A stretch of DNA of 64,000 nt from Streptomyces sp. S.PB5 (GCF_030403745.1 NZ_JAQMWP010000013.1:186001-250000); one strand, 5' to 3'. Numbered from the stretch's first letter, positions 50,951-59,300 are shown. Notes: a model not told the origin generated them from the sequence alone. Program-made: numbers and translations.

Positions 50951-51442
50951 TCAGTTGTCGAAGAGCTGTTGGCGGTGGACCCGCCAGCGCTCCATCATGG
51001 CCTCCAGTTCACCGGCCGTGAACTCGAAGAAGGCGAGCGTCTCGGCGAGCCGGCGCCCCGCGGGGGTGTCGGCTCCGAGCGCTGCCACTCCGTCCCGCAG
51101 CGCGTTCTGCCACTGCTTGATGATGGCCTCGCGGTTGGTGATCGCCTCGTACCACTGGTCGCTGTGCACCCGGTACCGCTCGCGCCGCGACCCCGGCTCC
51201 CGCTCCCGTGACACAAGCCGCACCTGCGCCAGGTAGCGCACCGCGCCGGACACGGCGGCGGGGCTGATCCGCAGCTGCTCGGCCAGCTGGACCGAGGTCA
51301 GCATGCCGGTGTCGGAGGCGAGCAGCGCGGCGAAGACCCGGGCCGGCATGCGGGGCACACCCGCCTCGACGAGTTGTGCGGCGAAGTGCTCCACGAACCG
51401 CGAGACCTCCTCGGTGTCCCGCCCACCAGCAGTTTCCGTCAT
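50951..51442 (-). CDS. GbsR/MarR-family transcriptional regulator
   Basis: 163 residues: a helical N-terminus (EEVSRFVEHFAAQLVEAGVPRMPARVFAALLAS), a winged HTH (LTSVQLAEQLRISPAAVSGAVRYLAQVRLVSRERE) and a dimerisation helix at the C-terminus (RLAETLAFFEFTAGELEAMMERWRVHRQQLF). It is divergent from the ABC exporter genes; a palindrome lies between them. It probably represses the exporter. Confidence 0.92.
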   Translation of the reverse strand: MTETAGGRDTEEVSRFVEHFAAQLVEAGVPRMPARVFAALLASDTGMLTSVQLAEQLRISPAAVSGAVRYLAQVRLVSREREPGSRRERYRVHSDQWYEAITNREAIIKQWQNALRDGVAALGADTPAGRRLAETLAFFEFTAGELEAMMERWRVHRQQLFDN

Positions 51443-51478
51443 GGGCCCATCCTAGTCGGGGCTTTATACGCTTCCTTA

Positions 51479-51491
51479 ACTTCACAAGTTT
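51479..51491. promoter_or_regulatory. probable GbsR/MarR operator
   Basis: The perfect inverted repeat AACTT-CAC-AAGTT sits in the 74-bp divergent region between the regulator (51442) and the ABC exporter (51517). It is immediately followed by a second short one, GTTT-CTGA-AAAC (51489-51500). The position fits an operator controlling both directions. Confidence 0.6.
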
Positions 51492-51516
51492 CTGAAAACA
51501 GCGTACGTTCGGAACC

Positions 51517-52425
51517 ATGACGAAGGCAAAGCGCGCCATCGAGGTAGCCGGGCTCCACAAGTCGTTCGGCAGGACGCACGCACTCGACGGGCTCGACCTG
51601 GACGTCGAGGCCGGCGAGGTGCACGGCTTCCTCGGTCCCAACGGCGCCGGCAAGTCCACCACCATCCGCGTCCTGCTCGGCCTGCTGCGCGCCGACTCCG
51701 GCGCCGCCCAGGTCCTCGGCCGGGACCCCTGGGGGGACGCGGTCGAGGTGCACCGCCGGATCGCCTACGTCCCCGGGGACGTGACGCTGTGGCGCAACCT
51801 GTCCGGCGGCGAGGTCATCGACCTCTACGGCAGGCTCCGCGGCGGCCTGGACCCGGCCCGCCGCGCCGAGCTGATCGAACGCTTCGAGCTGGACCCCACC
51901 AAGAAGGGCCGCACCTACTCCAAGGGCAACCGCCAGAAGGTCGCCCTCGTCGCCGCGTTCGCCTCGGACGTCGACCTGCTGATCCTCGACGAGCCGACCT
52001 CGGGCCTCGACCCGCTGATGGAGGAGGTCTTCCAGCGCTGCGTGGAGGAGGAGCGGGACCGGGGCCGTACGGTCCTGCTCTCCTCCCACATCCTCAGCGA
52101 GGTCGAGGAGCTGTGCGACCGGGTGAGCATCATCCGGGGCGGCCGTACCGTCGAGACGGGCTCGCTCGCCGACCTGCGGCATCTGACCCGGACGAGTGTG
52201 TCGGCCGAACTGGCGGCCCCGCCCAACGGGTTGGCACATCTGCCGGGCGTGCACGACCTCGACGTACAAGGCCATCGGGTCCGCCTCCAGGTCGACACGG
52301 ACAAACTCGACGCCGTACTGCGGCAGTTGAGCGAGTCGGGCGTACGGTCCCTGACCTCGACCCCGCCCACCCTTGAGGAGCTGTTCCTGCGCCACTACCA
52401 GGATGAGGAGGCGGCGTCCCGATGA
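51517..52425 (+). CDS. ABC exporter ATP-binding protein
   Basis: 302 residues. Walker A GPNGAGKSTTIRVLLG near residue 44, a signature region YSKGNRQKVALVAAF in place of the usual LSGGQ, Walker B LLILDEPTSGLDP and the H-loop LLSSHILSEVEELC are visible. This is the DrrA-like / CcmA-type importer-less class of multidrug exporters. Its stop overlaps the permease start by 4 bp. Controlled by the GbsR gene facing it, by inference. Confidence 0.94.
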   Translation: MTKAKRAIEVAGLHKSFGRTHALDGLDLDVEAGEVHGFLGPNGAGKSTTIRVLLGLLRADSGAAQVLGRDPWGDAVEVHRRIAYVPGDVTLWRNLSGGEVIDLYGRLRGGLDPARRAELIERFELDPTKKGRTYSKGNRQKVALVAAFASDVDLLILDEPTSGLDPLMEEVFQRCVEEERDRGRTVLLSSHILSEVEELCDRVSIIRGGRTVETGSLADLRHLTRTSVSAELAAPPNGLAHLPGVHDLDVQGHRVRLQVDTDKLDAVLRQLSESGVRSLTSTPPTLEELFLRHYQDEEAASR

Positions 52426-53990
52426 GCAGCCTCGCGGGCACGGGCGTACTGCTGCGTTTCTCCCTGCGCCGGGACCGTCTGATGATCCCGGTCTGGGTCG
52501 GGGTGAACACCCTGATGGTGCTCTCCATGCCCGCCTCCCTGAAGGGCCTGTACAGCACGGCGGCCGAACGCGCCGACCTGGTACGCCAGGTGGAGACCAA
52601 CTCCTCCTTCCGCGCGCTGATCGGCCCGGTCTTCGACACCGACCTGGGGGCGCTGACGGCCTGGCGGGTCGGGGTGTTCGCGGGCCTGCTCGCCGCCGCG
52701 ATGAGCCTGCTGATCGTCGTACGGCACACCCGGGACGAGGAGGAGAGCGGCCGCCAGGAGCTGGTGGCGTCCGGGATGGTGGGCCGCAGGGCGTCGCTGA
52801 CGGCGGCCCTGCTGGCGGCGGGGGTCGCCAACGCCGTACTGGCGCTGCTGGTGACGGCGGGGCTGGCCGGCCAGGGGCCGGTGGGAGCACTCGCGTTCGG
52901 CGTCGGAATCGGCGCCGTGGGCATGCTCTTCGCCACCATGGCGGCGATCGCGGCCCAGTTGACGGAGAGCGCGCGGCTGGCGCGGGGGCTGACGGCGGCG
53001 GCGCTGGGGGCGGCGTTCGTGCTGCGCGCGGCCGGAGACGCGGCGTCGGACGACGGCTCCTCGGCCCTGACGTGGCTTTCGCCGCTGGGCTGGCTGGAGA
53101 ACCTGCGCCCGTACGCCGGCGAACGCTGGTGGGTGCTGGGGCTGTTCGCGGCGGCTGTGGCGCTCCAGGCCGGGGTGGCCTACGAGTTGACCTCTCGCCG
53201 GGATGTCGGCATGAGCTTCTTCCCGGCCCGGCCGGGCCCGGCGACCGGCGGCCTGGGCAGCGCGGGCGCGCTGGCCTGGCGGTTGCAGCGGGGCGCCGTA
53301 CTCGGCTGGTCGATCGCCTTCTTCCTGGTGGGTGTCGTCTACGGCGGCCTCACGGACGGCGTGGCCGACCTGGTCGGCGACAACGACAACGCCCGGGAGA
53401 TCTTCGAGCGCATGGGCGGTCAGACCGGGCTGGAGGAGGCGTTCCTGGCCTCCATGGTCGGGATGATGGGCCTGATCGCCGCCCTGTACGTGGTCGGTTC
53501 GGTGCTGCGGCTGCACGGCGAGGAGGCCTCGGGGCGCGCGGAGCCGTTGCTGGCGAACGCGGTCGGGCGGCTGGGCTGGGCCGCCGGGCATCTGCTGGTC
53601 GCCTTCGGCGGAGCGGTACTGCTCATGCTCCTCACCGGCCTGGGCTTCGCCGTGGGCTACGGCAAGGAGGTCGGGCCCATCCTCGGGGCGTGCCTGGTGC
53701 AGGTCGCCGCGGTGTGGGTGATCGGCGGACTGGCGGTCGCGCTCTACGGGCTGCTCCCGCGGGCCGCGATGGCGGCCTGGGGAGTCGCCGGGGCCGTACT
53801 GCTCATCGGCTGGGTCGGTCCGGCGCTGGACGCTCCGCAGGCGGTGCTGGACGTGTCGCCGTTCGGGCATCTGCCGAAGTTGCCGGGCGGGGAGATGAGT
53901 TGGGGTCCGGTGACGGCTCTGCTGGTCATCGCGGTGGCGCTCGTCGCCGTGGGGCTGGCGGGGCTGCGGCGGCGGGACATGACCACCTGA
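52422..53990 (+). CDS. ABC exporter permease
   Basis: 522 residues with about twelve hydrophobic helices (LLAAAMSLLIVV, LTAALLAAGVANAVLALLVTAGLAG, GALAFGVGIGAVGMLFATMAAIAAQL and a similar second half ending VTALLVIAVALVAVGLAGLRRRDM). The two halves look like a duplicated six-TM ABC-2 permease, typical of large Streptomyces exporter permeases of this size. It is coupled to the ATP-binding gene. Export of a drug or lipid is likely; the cargo is unknown. Confidence 0.88.
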   Translation: MSSLAGTGVLLRFSLRRDRLMIPVWVGVNTLMVLSMPASLKGLYSTAAERADLVRQVETNSSFRALIGPVFDTDLGALTAWRVGVFAGLLAAAMSLLIVVRHTRDEEESGRQELVASGMVGRRASLTAALLAAGVANAVLALLVTAGLAGQGPVGALAFGVGIGAVGMLFATMAAIAAQLTESARLARGLTAAALGAAFVLRAAGDAASDDGSSALTWLSPLGWLENLRPYAGERWWVLGLFAAAVALQAGVAYELTSRRDVGMSFFPARPGPATGGLGSAGALAWRLQRGAVLGWSIAFFLVGVVYGGLTDGVADLVGDNDNAREIFERMGGQTGLEEAFLASMVGMMGLIAALYVVGSVLRLHGEEASGRAEPLLANAVGRLGWAAGHLLVAFGGAVLLMLLTGLGFAVGYGKEVGPILGACLVQVAAVWVIGGLAVALYGLLPRAAMAAWGVAGAVLLIGWVGPALDAPQAVLDVSPFGHLPKLPGGEMSWGPVTALLVIAVALVAVGLAGLRRRDMTT

Positions 53991-54039
53991 GACCGGTTCC
54001 GGGGAACCTGTCGGCGGCCCGCGCACGTCCGTCCCTTGC

Positions 54040-54264
54040 ATGGGAGAACGTATGCAGGCCGCCGCGGGATGCCTGACCGCGGCCGTCGGCGCCGGTGCCG
54101 GGCTCGCGGTGTGGTCCGTCGACGTACGGGGCCGGCTGTGGCGGTTCGAGCAGAGTCCGGACTGGAGCGTGCTCTACGCCGAGCTGCCGCTCATGGTCCT
54201 CGGCGGAGTCGCCGTGTCCCTCGGACTCTGGGCCGTGCTCCGACGGCTCAGACCTCGACGCTGA
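54040..54264 (+). CDS. small two-TM protein
   Basis: 74 residues with two hydrophobic segments (AAAGCLTAAVGAGAGLAVWSV, LPLMVLGGVAVSLGLWAVL) joined by a short acidic-basic loop and ending in basic residues (RRLRPRR). The start may be ATG 54040 or 54052. The gene's end overlaps the convergent P450 by 17 bp. It is plausible but rests on hydrophobicity and position only. Confidence 0.5.
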   Translation: MGERMQAAAGCLTAAVGAGAGLAVWSVDVRGRLWRFEQSPDWSVLYAELPLMVLGGVAVSLGLWAVLRRLRPRR

Positions 54265-55450
54265 GCCCCTCCAGCCCGCGGATCACGAAGTTCGGCTTCC
54301 GCTCCGGCTCGGCGGCCAGGGCCAGCGTCGGCGCCTTCTCCAGCAACGCCGTCATCGAGGCCGCGAGCTCGATTCGGGCGAGCGGGGCGCCGATGCAGTA
54401 GTGGATGCCCGCGCTGAAGGAGATGTGCGGGTTGTCCTTGCGGGTGACGTCGAGCTTCTCCGGGGACCGGAAGACGGCCGGGTCGTGGTTGGCGGAGCCG
54501 AAGAGCAACGCGATCTCGGCGCCGCGCGGCACGGTCGTCCCGTCGATCTCGATGTCGTCCAGGACCCACCGCTCGAACAGCTGGAGCGGGGTGTCGTAGC
54601 GCATCAGCTCCTCGATCGCGGACGGGACCAGGGAGTGATCGGCGCGGAGCCGCTCCAGCTCACCCGGGTTGCGGAAGAGCGCGTACCAGCCGTTGACGGT
54701 GGCGTTGACGGTCGCCTCGTGCCCCGCGTTCAGCAGGAGCACACAGGTGGAGATCATCTCCTGCTCGGTGAGCCGGTCGCCCTCGTCGTGGGCGGCGATG
54801 AGCCCGGAGATCAGATCGTCGCCCGGCTGCTTGCGCCGCTCGGCGATGAGCTCACGCAGGTAGTCGGAGAACTCGACGGAGGCCCGTACGGCCTTCGCGG
54901 CCACGTCCTGCGGCGGGTTCAGCTCGTACATCCCGCAGATGTCCGCCGACCAGGGCCGCAGCGGCGCCCGGTCGGACTCCGGGATGCCGAGCATCTCGGC
55001 GATCACCGCGACGGGCAGCGGCTCGGCCACGTCGGTGAGCAGGTCGCCGCCGCCCTTCTCGACCAGCCCGTCGACGAGCTCTCCGGCCAGCCGGGCGACG
55101 TACGGCTTGAGCTGTTCGACCGTGCGCGGGGTGAAGGCCTTCGAGACCAGGCGGCGGATGCGGGTGTGGTCCGGCGGCTCCAGGTCGAGCATCCCGTGGT
55201 CGTTGAGCGTGTGGAACGGCTCGTGCTCCGCCGGGGGCGCCGTCCGCCCGAAGTCCTCGTGCGTGAACCGGTGCTGGTAGGTCCGCCCGAGCCGCCGCTC
55301 CCGCAGCAGCGCCGACACGTCGGCGTGGTGAGGAACCAGCCACTGGTCGGTGAGCTCGTAGTAGCGCACGCGCCCTTCGGCACGCAGTTCGGCGTAGGCG
55401 GGATAGGGGTCGGCGAGAAAGCCCGCTTCCCAGGGATCGAAGACTGCCAT
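54248..55450 (-). CDS. cytochrome P450
   Basis: 400 residues. The I-helix motif is LLNAGHEATVNATVN, the ExxR is in EELMR, and the heme loop is FSAGIHYCIGAPLARIE, where the canonical FGxG second residue is Ser. The N-terminus reads DPWEAGFLADPYPAYAELRAEGRV, typical of actinobacterial CYP105/107-like enzymes. No ferredoxin gene is adjacent. Substrate unknown. The gene is divergent from the 55687 gene across dispersed-element copy C. Confidence 0.94.
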   Translation of the reverse strand: MAVFDPWEAGFLADPYPAYAELRAEGRVRYYELTDQWLVPHHADVSALLRERRLGRTYQHRFTHEDFGRTAPPAEHEPFHTLNDHGMLDLEPPDHTRIRRLVSKAFTPRTVEQLKPYVARLAGELVDGLVEKGGGDLLTDVAEPLPVAVIAEMLGIPESDRAPLRPWSADICGMYELNPPQDVAAKAVRASVEFSDYLRELIAERRKQPGDDLISGLIAAHDEGDRLTEQEMISTCVLLLNAGHEATVNATVNGWYALFRNPGELERLRADHSLVPSAIEELMRYDTPLQLFERWVLDDIEIDGTTVPRGAEIALLFGSANHDPAVFRSPEKLDVTRKDNPHISFSAGIHYCIGAPLARIELAASMTALLEKAPTLALAAEPERKPNFVIRGLEGLSVEV

Positions 55451-55515
55451 GCCGGGACGCTAACCCGCCCCGCCCCTCCTGACCAGGGGCGTCTCACCGG
55501 GGGTCGCACCAAGCT

Positions 55516-55592
55516 GATTGGCAGATCTGTTCCACCCCCGGAATTCGTGACCTGCGGTTTTACAGTCCCGGCGTGGAACACATCTGCCAATC
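55516..55592. repeat. palindromic dispersed element, copy C
   Basis: The inverted repeats are 20 bp with one mismatch (left arm GATTGGCAGATCTGTTCCAC). The centre has ACCTGCGGTTTT at the same 14- and 11-nt spacing as copies A and B. It lies between the divergent P450 and 55687 genes. A G-rich stretch follows (about 55600-55665). Confidence 0.9.
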
Positions 55593-55686
55593 CTGGGGCT
55601 ATGGGGGGAGACCGAGGTCGAGGGGTGGGGGCGGGGGTGGGGGGTGGGGGGTGTCTGGGTGGGGTGACGGCATAAGGTGCCGGGCC

Positions 55687-56292
55687 ATGGATGCTGGACT
55701 TGCCGCGCTGCTCGGCGCGGCTGTGGGGGCTCTGGGCACCGGGGGTGCCGCCGCGGTGACCGGGTTACTGGGCCGGGGGCAGGCTCGGACGCAGCTCCGC
55801 GCCGAACATGTGCGGTTGCTGCGCGAGCCGCGGCGGTCGGCGTACGTCGCGTTCGCCCAGTGCTTCCAGGAGGTGCACGCCCTCCACTCGGAGGCGGCGC
55901 GGTCCGCCGCGTCTGCGGCGGTGACGGGGACGGAGGCGGAGGCGGGGACGGCGGCGGGGACGGCGGGTCCGGACCGGGACAGGTTGCTCACCCTCGCCGA
56001 AGAGGCTTACGCGCGCGCCGGTGAACGGCTCCACGGCGAGCTTCAGTCACGGAAGTCGGCCGTGACGGTGGAGGGCCCGCCCGCCCTGACCGCCGCCGCG
56101 TTCGAGGCGGAGGGCGCGCTGCTCGTCTCGCGGGGCGAGGTGTACCGCTGGATCCGCACCCTGCGGCAGGGAACGGCCACCGCGGACCACGAACGGGCCG
56201 CGGAGGATGCGCTGTTGGCCGTTCACCACCCCTTCGTGACGTTTCTCAACGCGGCGTCGGCCGCGTTGGCGGATGATGGCCTCGGCCCGTGA
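55687..56292 (+). CDS. hypothetical protein with N-terminal hydrophobic helix
   Basis: 201 residues. An N-terminal hydrophobic segment (LAALLGAAVGALGTGGAAAVTGLLG) precedes a long helical region (RLLREPRRSAYVAFAQCFQEVHALHSEAARS), an Ala/Thr/Gly-rich stretch and further helices (LTLAEEAYARAGERLHGELQSRKSAVTVEGP). No family recognised. It resembles several uncharacterised Streptomyces proteins with a single N-terminal anchor. It is followed at 34 bp by a small HTH gene. Confidence 0.75.
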   Translation: MDAGLAALLGAAVGALGTGGAAAVTGLLGRGQARTQLRAEHVRLLREPRRSAYVAFAQCFQEVHALHSEAARSAASAAVTGTEAEAGTAAGTAGPDRDRLLTLAEEAYARAGERLHGELQSRKSAVTVEGPPALTAAAFEAEGALLVSRGEVYRWIRTLRQGTATADHERAAEDALLAVHHPFVTFLNAASAALADDGLGP

Positions 56293-56326
56293 CCGAAGGA
56301 AACAACGTCCAGGAGGAAGCGACTTC

Positions 56327-56557
56327 ATGACTGAGCGATCTGGAGCCGTGGAGGACTCGGCGCACCCTCCGCTGTCCCCTCTGGACGTCAAGATTCTCCG
56401 CCTGTTGGCGCAGGGGTACTCCCTCCGCGAGGTCGAGGGTGAGGCGGACACCTCGGCGGGCGTCGCCACTCGGCAGGTCGAGAGGCTGATGACACTTCTC
56501 GGGGCCCGCGACCGCACCGACCTGGTGGCGAAGGCCAAGGAGCGAGGGCTGGTCTAA
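56327..56557 (+). CDS. LuxR-type helix-turn-helix small protein
   Basis: 76 residues from ATG 56327, preceded by AGGAGGAA. The sequence LSPLDVKILRLLAQGYSLREVEGEADTSAGVATRQVERLMTLLGARDRTDLVAKAKERGLV is a stand-alone LuxR-like HTH without a receiver domain. It is likely a small DNA-binding protein co-transcribed with the 55687 gene. It overlaps the convergent VOC gene by four bases. Confidence 0.85.
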   Translation: MTERSGAVEDSAHPPLSPLDVKILRLLAQGYSLREVEGEADTSAGVATRQVERLMTLLGARDRTDLVAKAKERGLV

Positions 56558-56994
56558 GGGGCCTGGCCGAAGTCCGGGAGCGTGACCGTGCCGTCCTCGG
56601 CGAGCGGGAAGCCGGGGTTGTGGGCGACCTCCCAGGCGTGGCCGTCGGGGTCGGTGAAGGCGGAGGAGTAGAAGCCGATCTCGTTGACGGCGGCGGGCTT
56701 GGTGACGGTGCCGCCGGCGGCGCGGACGGTTGCGAGCAGTTCGTCGACCTCGGTCTCGGACCGCACGTTGTGCGCGAGGGCGATCCCGCCGAAGCCGCCG
56801 GCGGTCTTGCCGGGCTCCAGCCCACAGTCCGCGGCGAGCTTCTCCCGGCCCCAGAGGACCAGCCCGAGACCGCCCGCCTGGAAGAAGACGGTCTCCTGGA
56901 CTTCCTGGCCGCGCCAGCCGAGGGCTTCGTAGAAGGCCTTGGACCGGGCGAGGTCGGAGACGCCGAGGGTGATCAGGGTGACTCGCTGTTCCAT
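56554..56994 (-). CDS. VOC family (glyoxalase/bleomycin-resistance fold) protein
   Basis: 146 residues from ATG 56994. The vicinal oxygen chelate fold is clear: ITLGVSDLARSKAFYEALGWRGQ, FFQAGGLGLVLWGREKLAADCG, and the second module FYSSAFTDPDGHAWEVAHNPGF with metal-ligand candidates. The substrate is unknown. It overlaps the end of the DUF397 gene by 22 bp. Confidence 0.9.
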   Translation of the reverse strand: MEQRVTLITLGVSDLARSKAFYEALGWRGQEVQETVFFQAGGLGLVLWGREKLAADCGLEPGKTAGGFGGIALAHNVRSETEVDELLATVRAAGGTVTKPAAVNEIGFYSSAFTDPDGHAWEVAHNPGFPLAEDGTVTLPDFGQAP

Positions 56995-57170
56995 GAGGGG
57001 CGGCCCTTCAGGTGGGTGATGAGGGCGGTGAAGGCGGGGGTGGGGAAGGAGAGGGTGGCGCGGGTGGGGGCTTTTGAGTCGCGGATGGCTATGTGGGCGG
57101 GGAGGGCAGCGATCTCGACGCACATGTCGCCGTCGCCGCCGTCGGAGTAGCTGGACTTACGCCAGTTCAT
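56973..57170 (-). CDS. DUF397 domain protein
   Basis: 65 residues: NWRKSSYSDGGDGDMCVEIAALPAHIAIRDSKAPTRATLSFPTPAFTALITHLKGR is the canonical DUF397 sequence. These small proteins accompany HTH regulators of the WhiJ/Scr1 type and, in some loci, modulate them. Its start overlaps the HTH gene stop (TGATG). Confidence 0.94.
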   Translation of the reverse strand: MNWRKSSYSDGGDGDMCVEIAALPAHIAIRDSKAPTRATLSFPTPAFTALITHLKGRPSWNSESP

Positions 57171-58021
57171 CAGAGTTCCTTAGCCAAACGGTGGATGAAA
57201 TCGCGCGATGCCGTGGGTTCCAGCGACGCGCTTTCCACCCTACGAATGAGCGCCCGTAGCCGTTCCAGCCGGGGTTCGGCGTCGATGAACGCGGCCCCCG
57301 CGGGTGAGTCCCGTACCCCGGTGTCCAGTCTGGGCAGCGGTCCGCCCACGTACACCATCGAGGCCCCGGCTCCGGCGAAGCCGTCCTGGTCGGTGGGGAT
57401 CACTCGTACCGAGATGTGTCCGTCCTCGATCAGGTCCAGGATCTGGCGGAGTTGAACGCGCGCGGCGTCGCGGTCGGAGACTCGGAGCCGCAGCGCGACC
57501 TCGTGGATGATCGCCTCGTAGGGCGTCGGGGCGTCGCCCTCGATGACCGCGCGACGCCGCATACGGTGCTCCACCCTGGGGGCCACCTCGCTCTCGGGCA
57601 GCTCGGGGTTCATGTAGGCGAAGACCGCGCGTGCGTAGTCCGGGGTCTGGAGAAGGCCGGGGATGCGGGTGATCGCGATCTCTCGCAGGTGCGTGGCATG
57701 GTGCTCGATCTCGGCCGAGTCCATGAACACCGGCGGGAGCACTCCTCGGTACTCCTCCCACCAGCCTCGTGTGCGGTCGGTCGCCATCCCCACGAGGGCC
57801 TCGATCAACGCCTCGTCCGTACAGGAGTAGTGGGCGGCGAGGCGGCGAACTCGCTCCTCGCTGACACCGGCGAGGCCCTGCTCCACCTGGCTCACCTGCG
57901 CCGAGGTCGAATTCAACAGGGCCGCAGCCTCACGGCCTTTCAGCCCGGCCGCCTCACGCAGACGCCGCAACTCGGTGCCCAGACGCACTTGGCGTGCGGT
58001 GGCGTAACTCCTCAGCGGCAT
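57170..58021 (-). CDS. XRE-HTH regulator with DUF5753 domain (WhiJ-like)
   Basis: 283 residues from ATG 58021 (GGAGA upstream). The N-terminal HTH (TELRRLREAAGLKGREAAALLNSTSAQVSQVEQGLAG) is followed by a C-terminal DUF5753 ligand-like domain (AEIEHHATHLREIAITRIPGLLQTPDYARAVFA, later HISVRVIPTDQDGFAGAGASMVYV). This set regulates development or antibiotic synthesis in Streptomyces (WhiJ-like). Paired DUF397 and HATPase genes flank it. Confidence 0.94.
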   Translation of the reverse strand: MPLRSYATARQVRLGTELRRLREAAGLKGREAAALLNSTSAQVSQVEQGLAGVSEERVRRLAAHYSCTDEALIEALVGMATDRTRGWWEEYRGVLPPVFMDSAEIEHHATHLREIAITRIPGLLQTPDYARAVFAYMNPELPESEVAPRVEHRMRRRAVIEGDAPTPYEAIIHEVALRLRVSDRDAARVQLRQILDLIEDGHISVRVIPTDQDGFAGAGASMVYVGGPLPRLDTGVRDSPAGAAFIDAEPRLERLRALIRRVESASLEPTASRDFIHRLAKEL

Positions 58022-58093
58022 CCGCTCTCCTGCTCCCAATGCCCTGGCCGACAGGCCTCGTTCGGGTGCCAGATTACGCGAGCGGGTTGCGGC

Positions 58094-58109
58094 GGCAATA
58101 TTTATTGCC
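58094..58109. promoter_or_regulatory. perfect palindrome between WhiJ-like and ATPase genes
   Basis: GGCAAT-ATTT-ATTGCC is a perfect inverted repeat and one of the most AT-rich spots of the window. It lies between the divergent HTH (58021) and ATPase (58204) genes. It is a plausible operator for the WhiJ-like protein. Confidence 0.55.
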
Positions 58110-58203
58110 CTACCGTCGGTGACGCAGCGACCACCCTGCGGAAGTGCACCGCTCTGCGGCACCGCCACCGCACAACCCCCCACCCCCCGAACGGAGTTCC
58201 CGC

Positions 58204-58617
58204 ATGCCCGAAAAGGCCCCCGACTCCTGGGAGTACTCCCTCTCCATCCCCAACGACCCCCGCGCCGTCACTGTCTGTCGCCGCACCCTCCGTCTGATCC
58301 TCACCCTTCACGGTCTGATCACCCTCGTCGACACCGCCGAACTCCTCGCCGCCGAGCTGATCTCCAACGCCGTACTCCACACCACCGGCCCCGCCACCCT
58401 CCGCGTCCGCTACTCCGACGGCACCCTCCGCCTCGGCGCCTGGGACGCGGACCCCGAGCCGCCCGACCCGCCGGGTAAGTCGTTGGACCTGCCCGACAGG
58501 GAGGGCGGCCGGGGGCTTGCTCTCGTCAATGCCTGCGCCGACCTCTGGGGATGGCAGCCCCTGTCGAGATTCGGCAGGCGCGGCAAGTACGTCTGGTGCG
58601 AACTGGGCGCCGCATGA
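58204..58617 (+). CDS. RsbW-like HATPase protein
   Basis: 137 residues from ATG 58204. It has a GHKL ATPase core: TAELLAAELISNAVLHTTGPATLRVRYSDGTLRLGAWD (N box), then the G1-like DPEPPDPPG and the GGRGLALVNACADLWGW G2 segment. Such small ATPases accompany WhiJ-like HTH and DUF397 genes (abaA-like loci) and are predicted anti-sigma or serine-kinase-like proteins. Confidence 0.92.
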   Translation: MPEKAPDSWEYSLSIPNDPRAVTVCRRTLRLILTLHGLITLVDTAELLAAELISNAVLHTTGPATLRVRYSDGTLRLGAWDADPEPPDPPGKSLDLPDREGGRGLALVNACADLWGWQPLSRFGRRGKYVWCELGAA

Positions 58618-58679
58618 AGATCACCCGTCCGTTTCGCCGGTGACGGCTCCTGGCCCCGAGCCACACCAAAGGCGGGAAC

Positions 58680-58717
58680 GGCCCTCCGGTCCGGCCGGTA
58701 GGCCGGACCGGAGGGCC
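58680..58717. terminator. perfect 17-bp stem terminator
   Basis: The stem GGCCCTCCGGTCCGGCC (58680-58696) pairs perfectly with 58701-58717 around a GGTA loop. It lies between the convergent ends of the HATPase (58617) and the secreted protein (58762), the position of a bidirectional terminator. Confidence 0.85.
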
Positions 58718-58761
58718 GCGTCAGTACCCGAGCGAAGCCAGGCCCCGGACGGGACCAGGGC

Positions 58762-59142
58762 TCAGAGCTCCTGGAGATAGACCTTCACAGCGGAGTCCGG
58801 GTCGCTGTACGCCTTCGCGGGGAAGTCGAATTCCTGGGTCTCCCCCTTGGGGCAGGCCTTCTCGCTGTACTTCTTGCTGCCGTCGTTGTAGAGCGCGTAG
58901 ACGCGGGCGCACTCGCCGTCGGCTGCCGTGTCGGTGACGTTGCCGAACACATTGACCTTGCCGCGCGAGCAGCTGATCGTCCAGTCAGCCTCGGCCCCGC
59001 TGGTTTCCACATGCTTCTCGGTGCCGCACGCGGCGAGCGCGCCCGCTGTCTGTGCGCCCGCCGAACCGGTGGACAGAGCCAGGCCGCCCGCGAGAGCAGC
59101 CGTCGCCGCACAAGCGGCCATGAGGGTACGGATCTTGGACAT
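58762..59142 (-). CDS. small secreted protein
   Basis: 126 residues from ATG 59142 (GAGGAA upstream). A Sec signal peptide (MSKIRTLMAACAATAALAGGLALSTGSAGAQ) precedes a compact beta-rich domain with four Cys (CGTEK, ISCSRG, GECARVY, KACPKG), suggesting two disulphides. No family recognised. Expression appears independent of the flanking genes, given the terminator on one side. Confidence 0.82.
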   Translation of the reverse strand: MSKIRTLMAACAATAALAGGLALSTGSAGAQTAGALAACGTEKHVETSGAEADWTISCSRGKVNVFGNVTDTAADGECARVYALYNDGSKKYSEKACPKGETQEFDFPAKAYSDPDSAVKVYLQEL

Positions 59143-59300
59143 GGGGTTCCTCCCGTTTATGCCGTGCAGTCCGGTCTCCCGGCCGCTCGTCGCCTGGTCA
59201 GTGGCAACTCGCCGCCGGTGCACTCATCGTCCGGTGACCGCACGCATCCGGGAACCTCAACAGTTACAGGGTGTCCACCGCTGCTCCAGGGTGCCCACCC

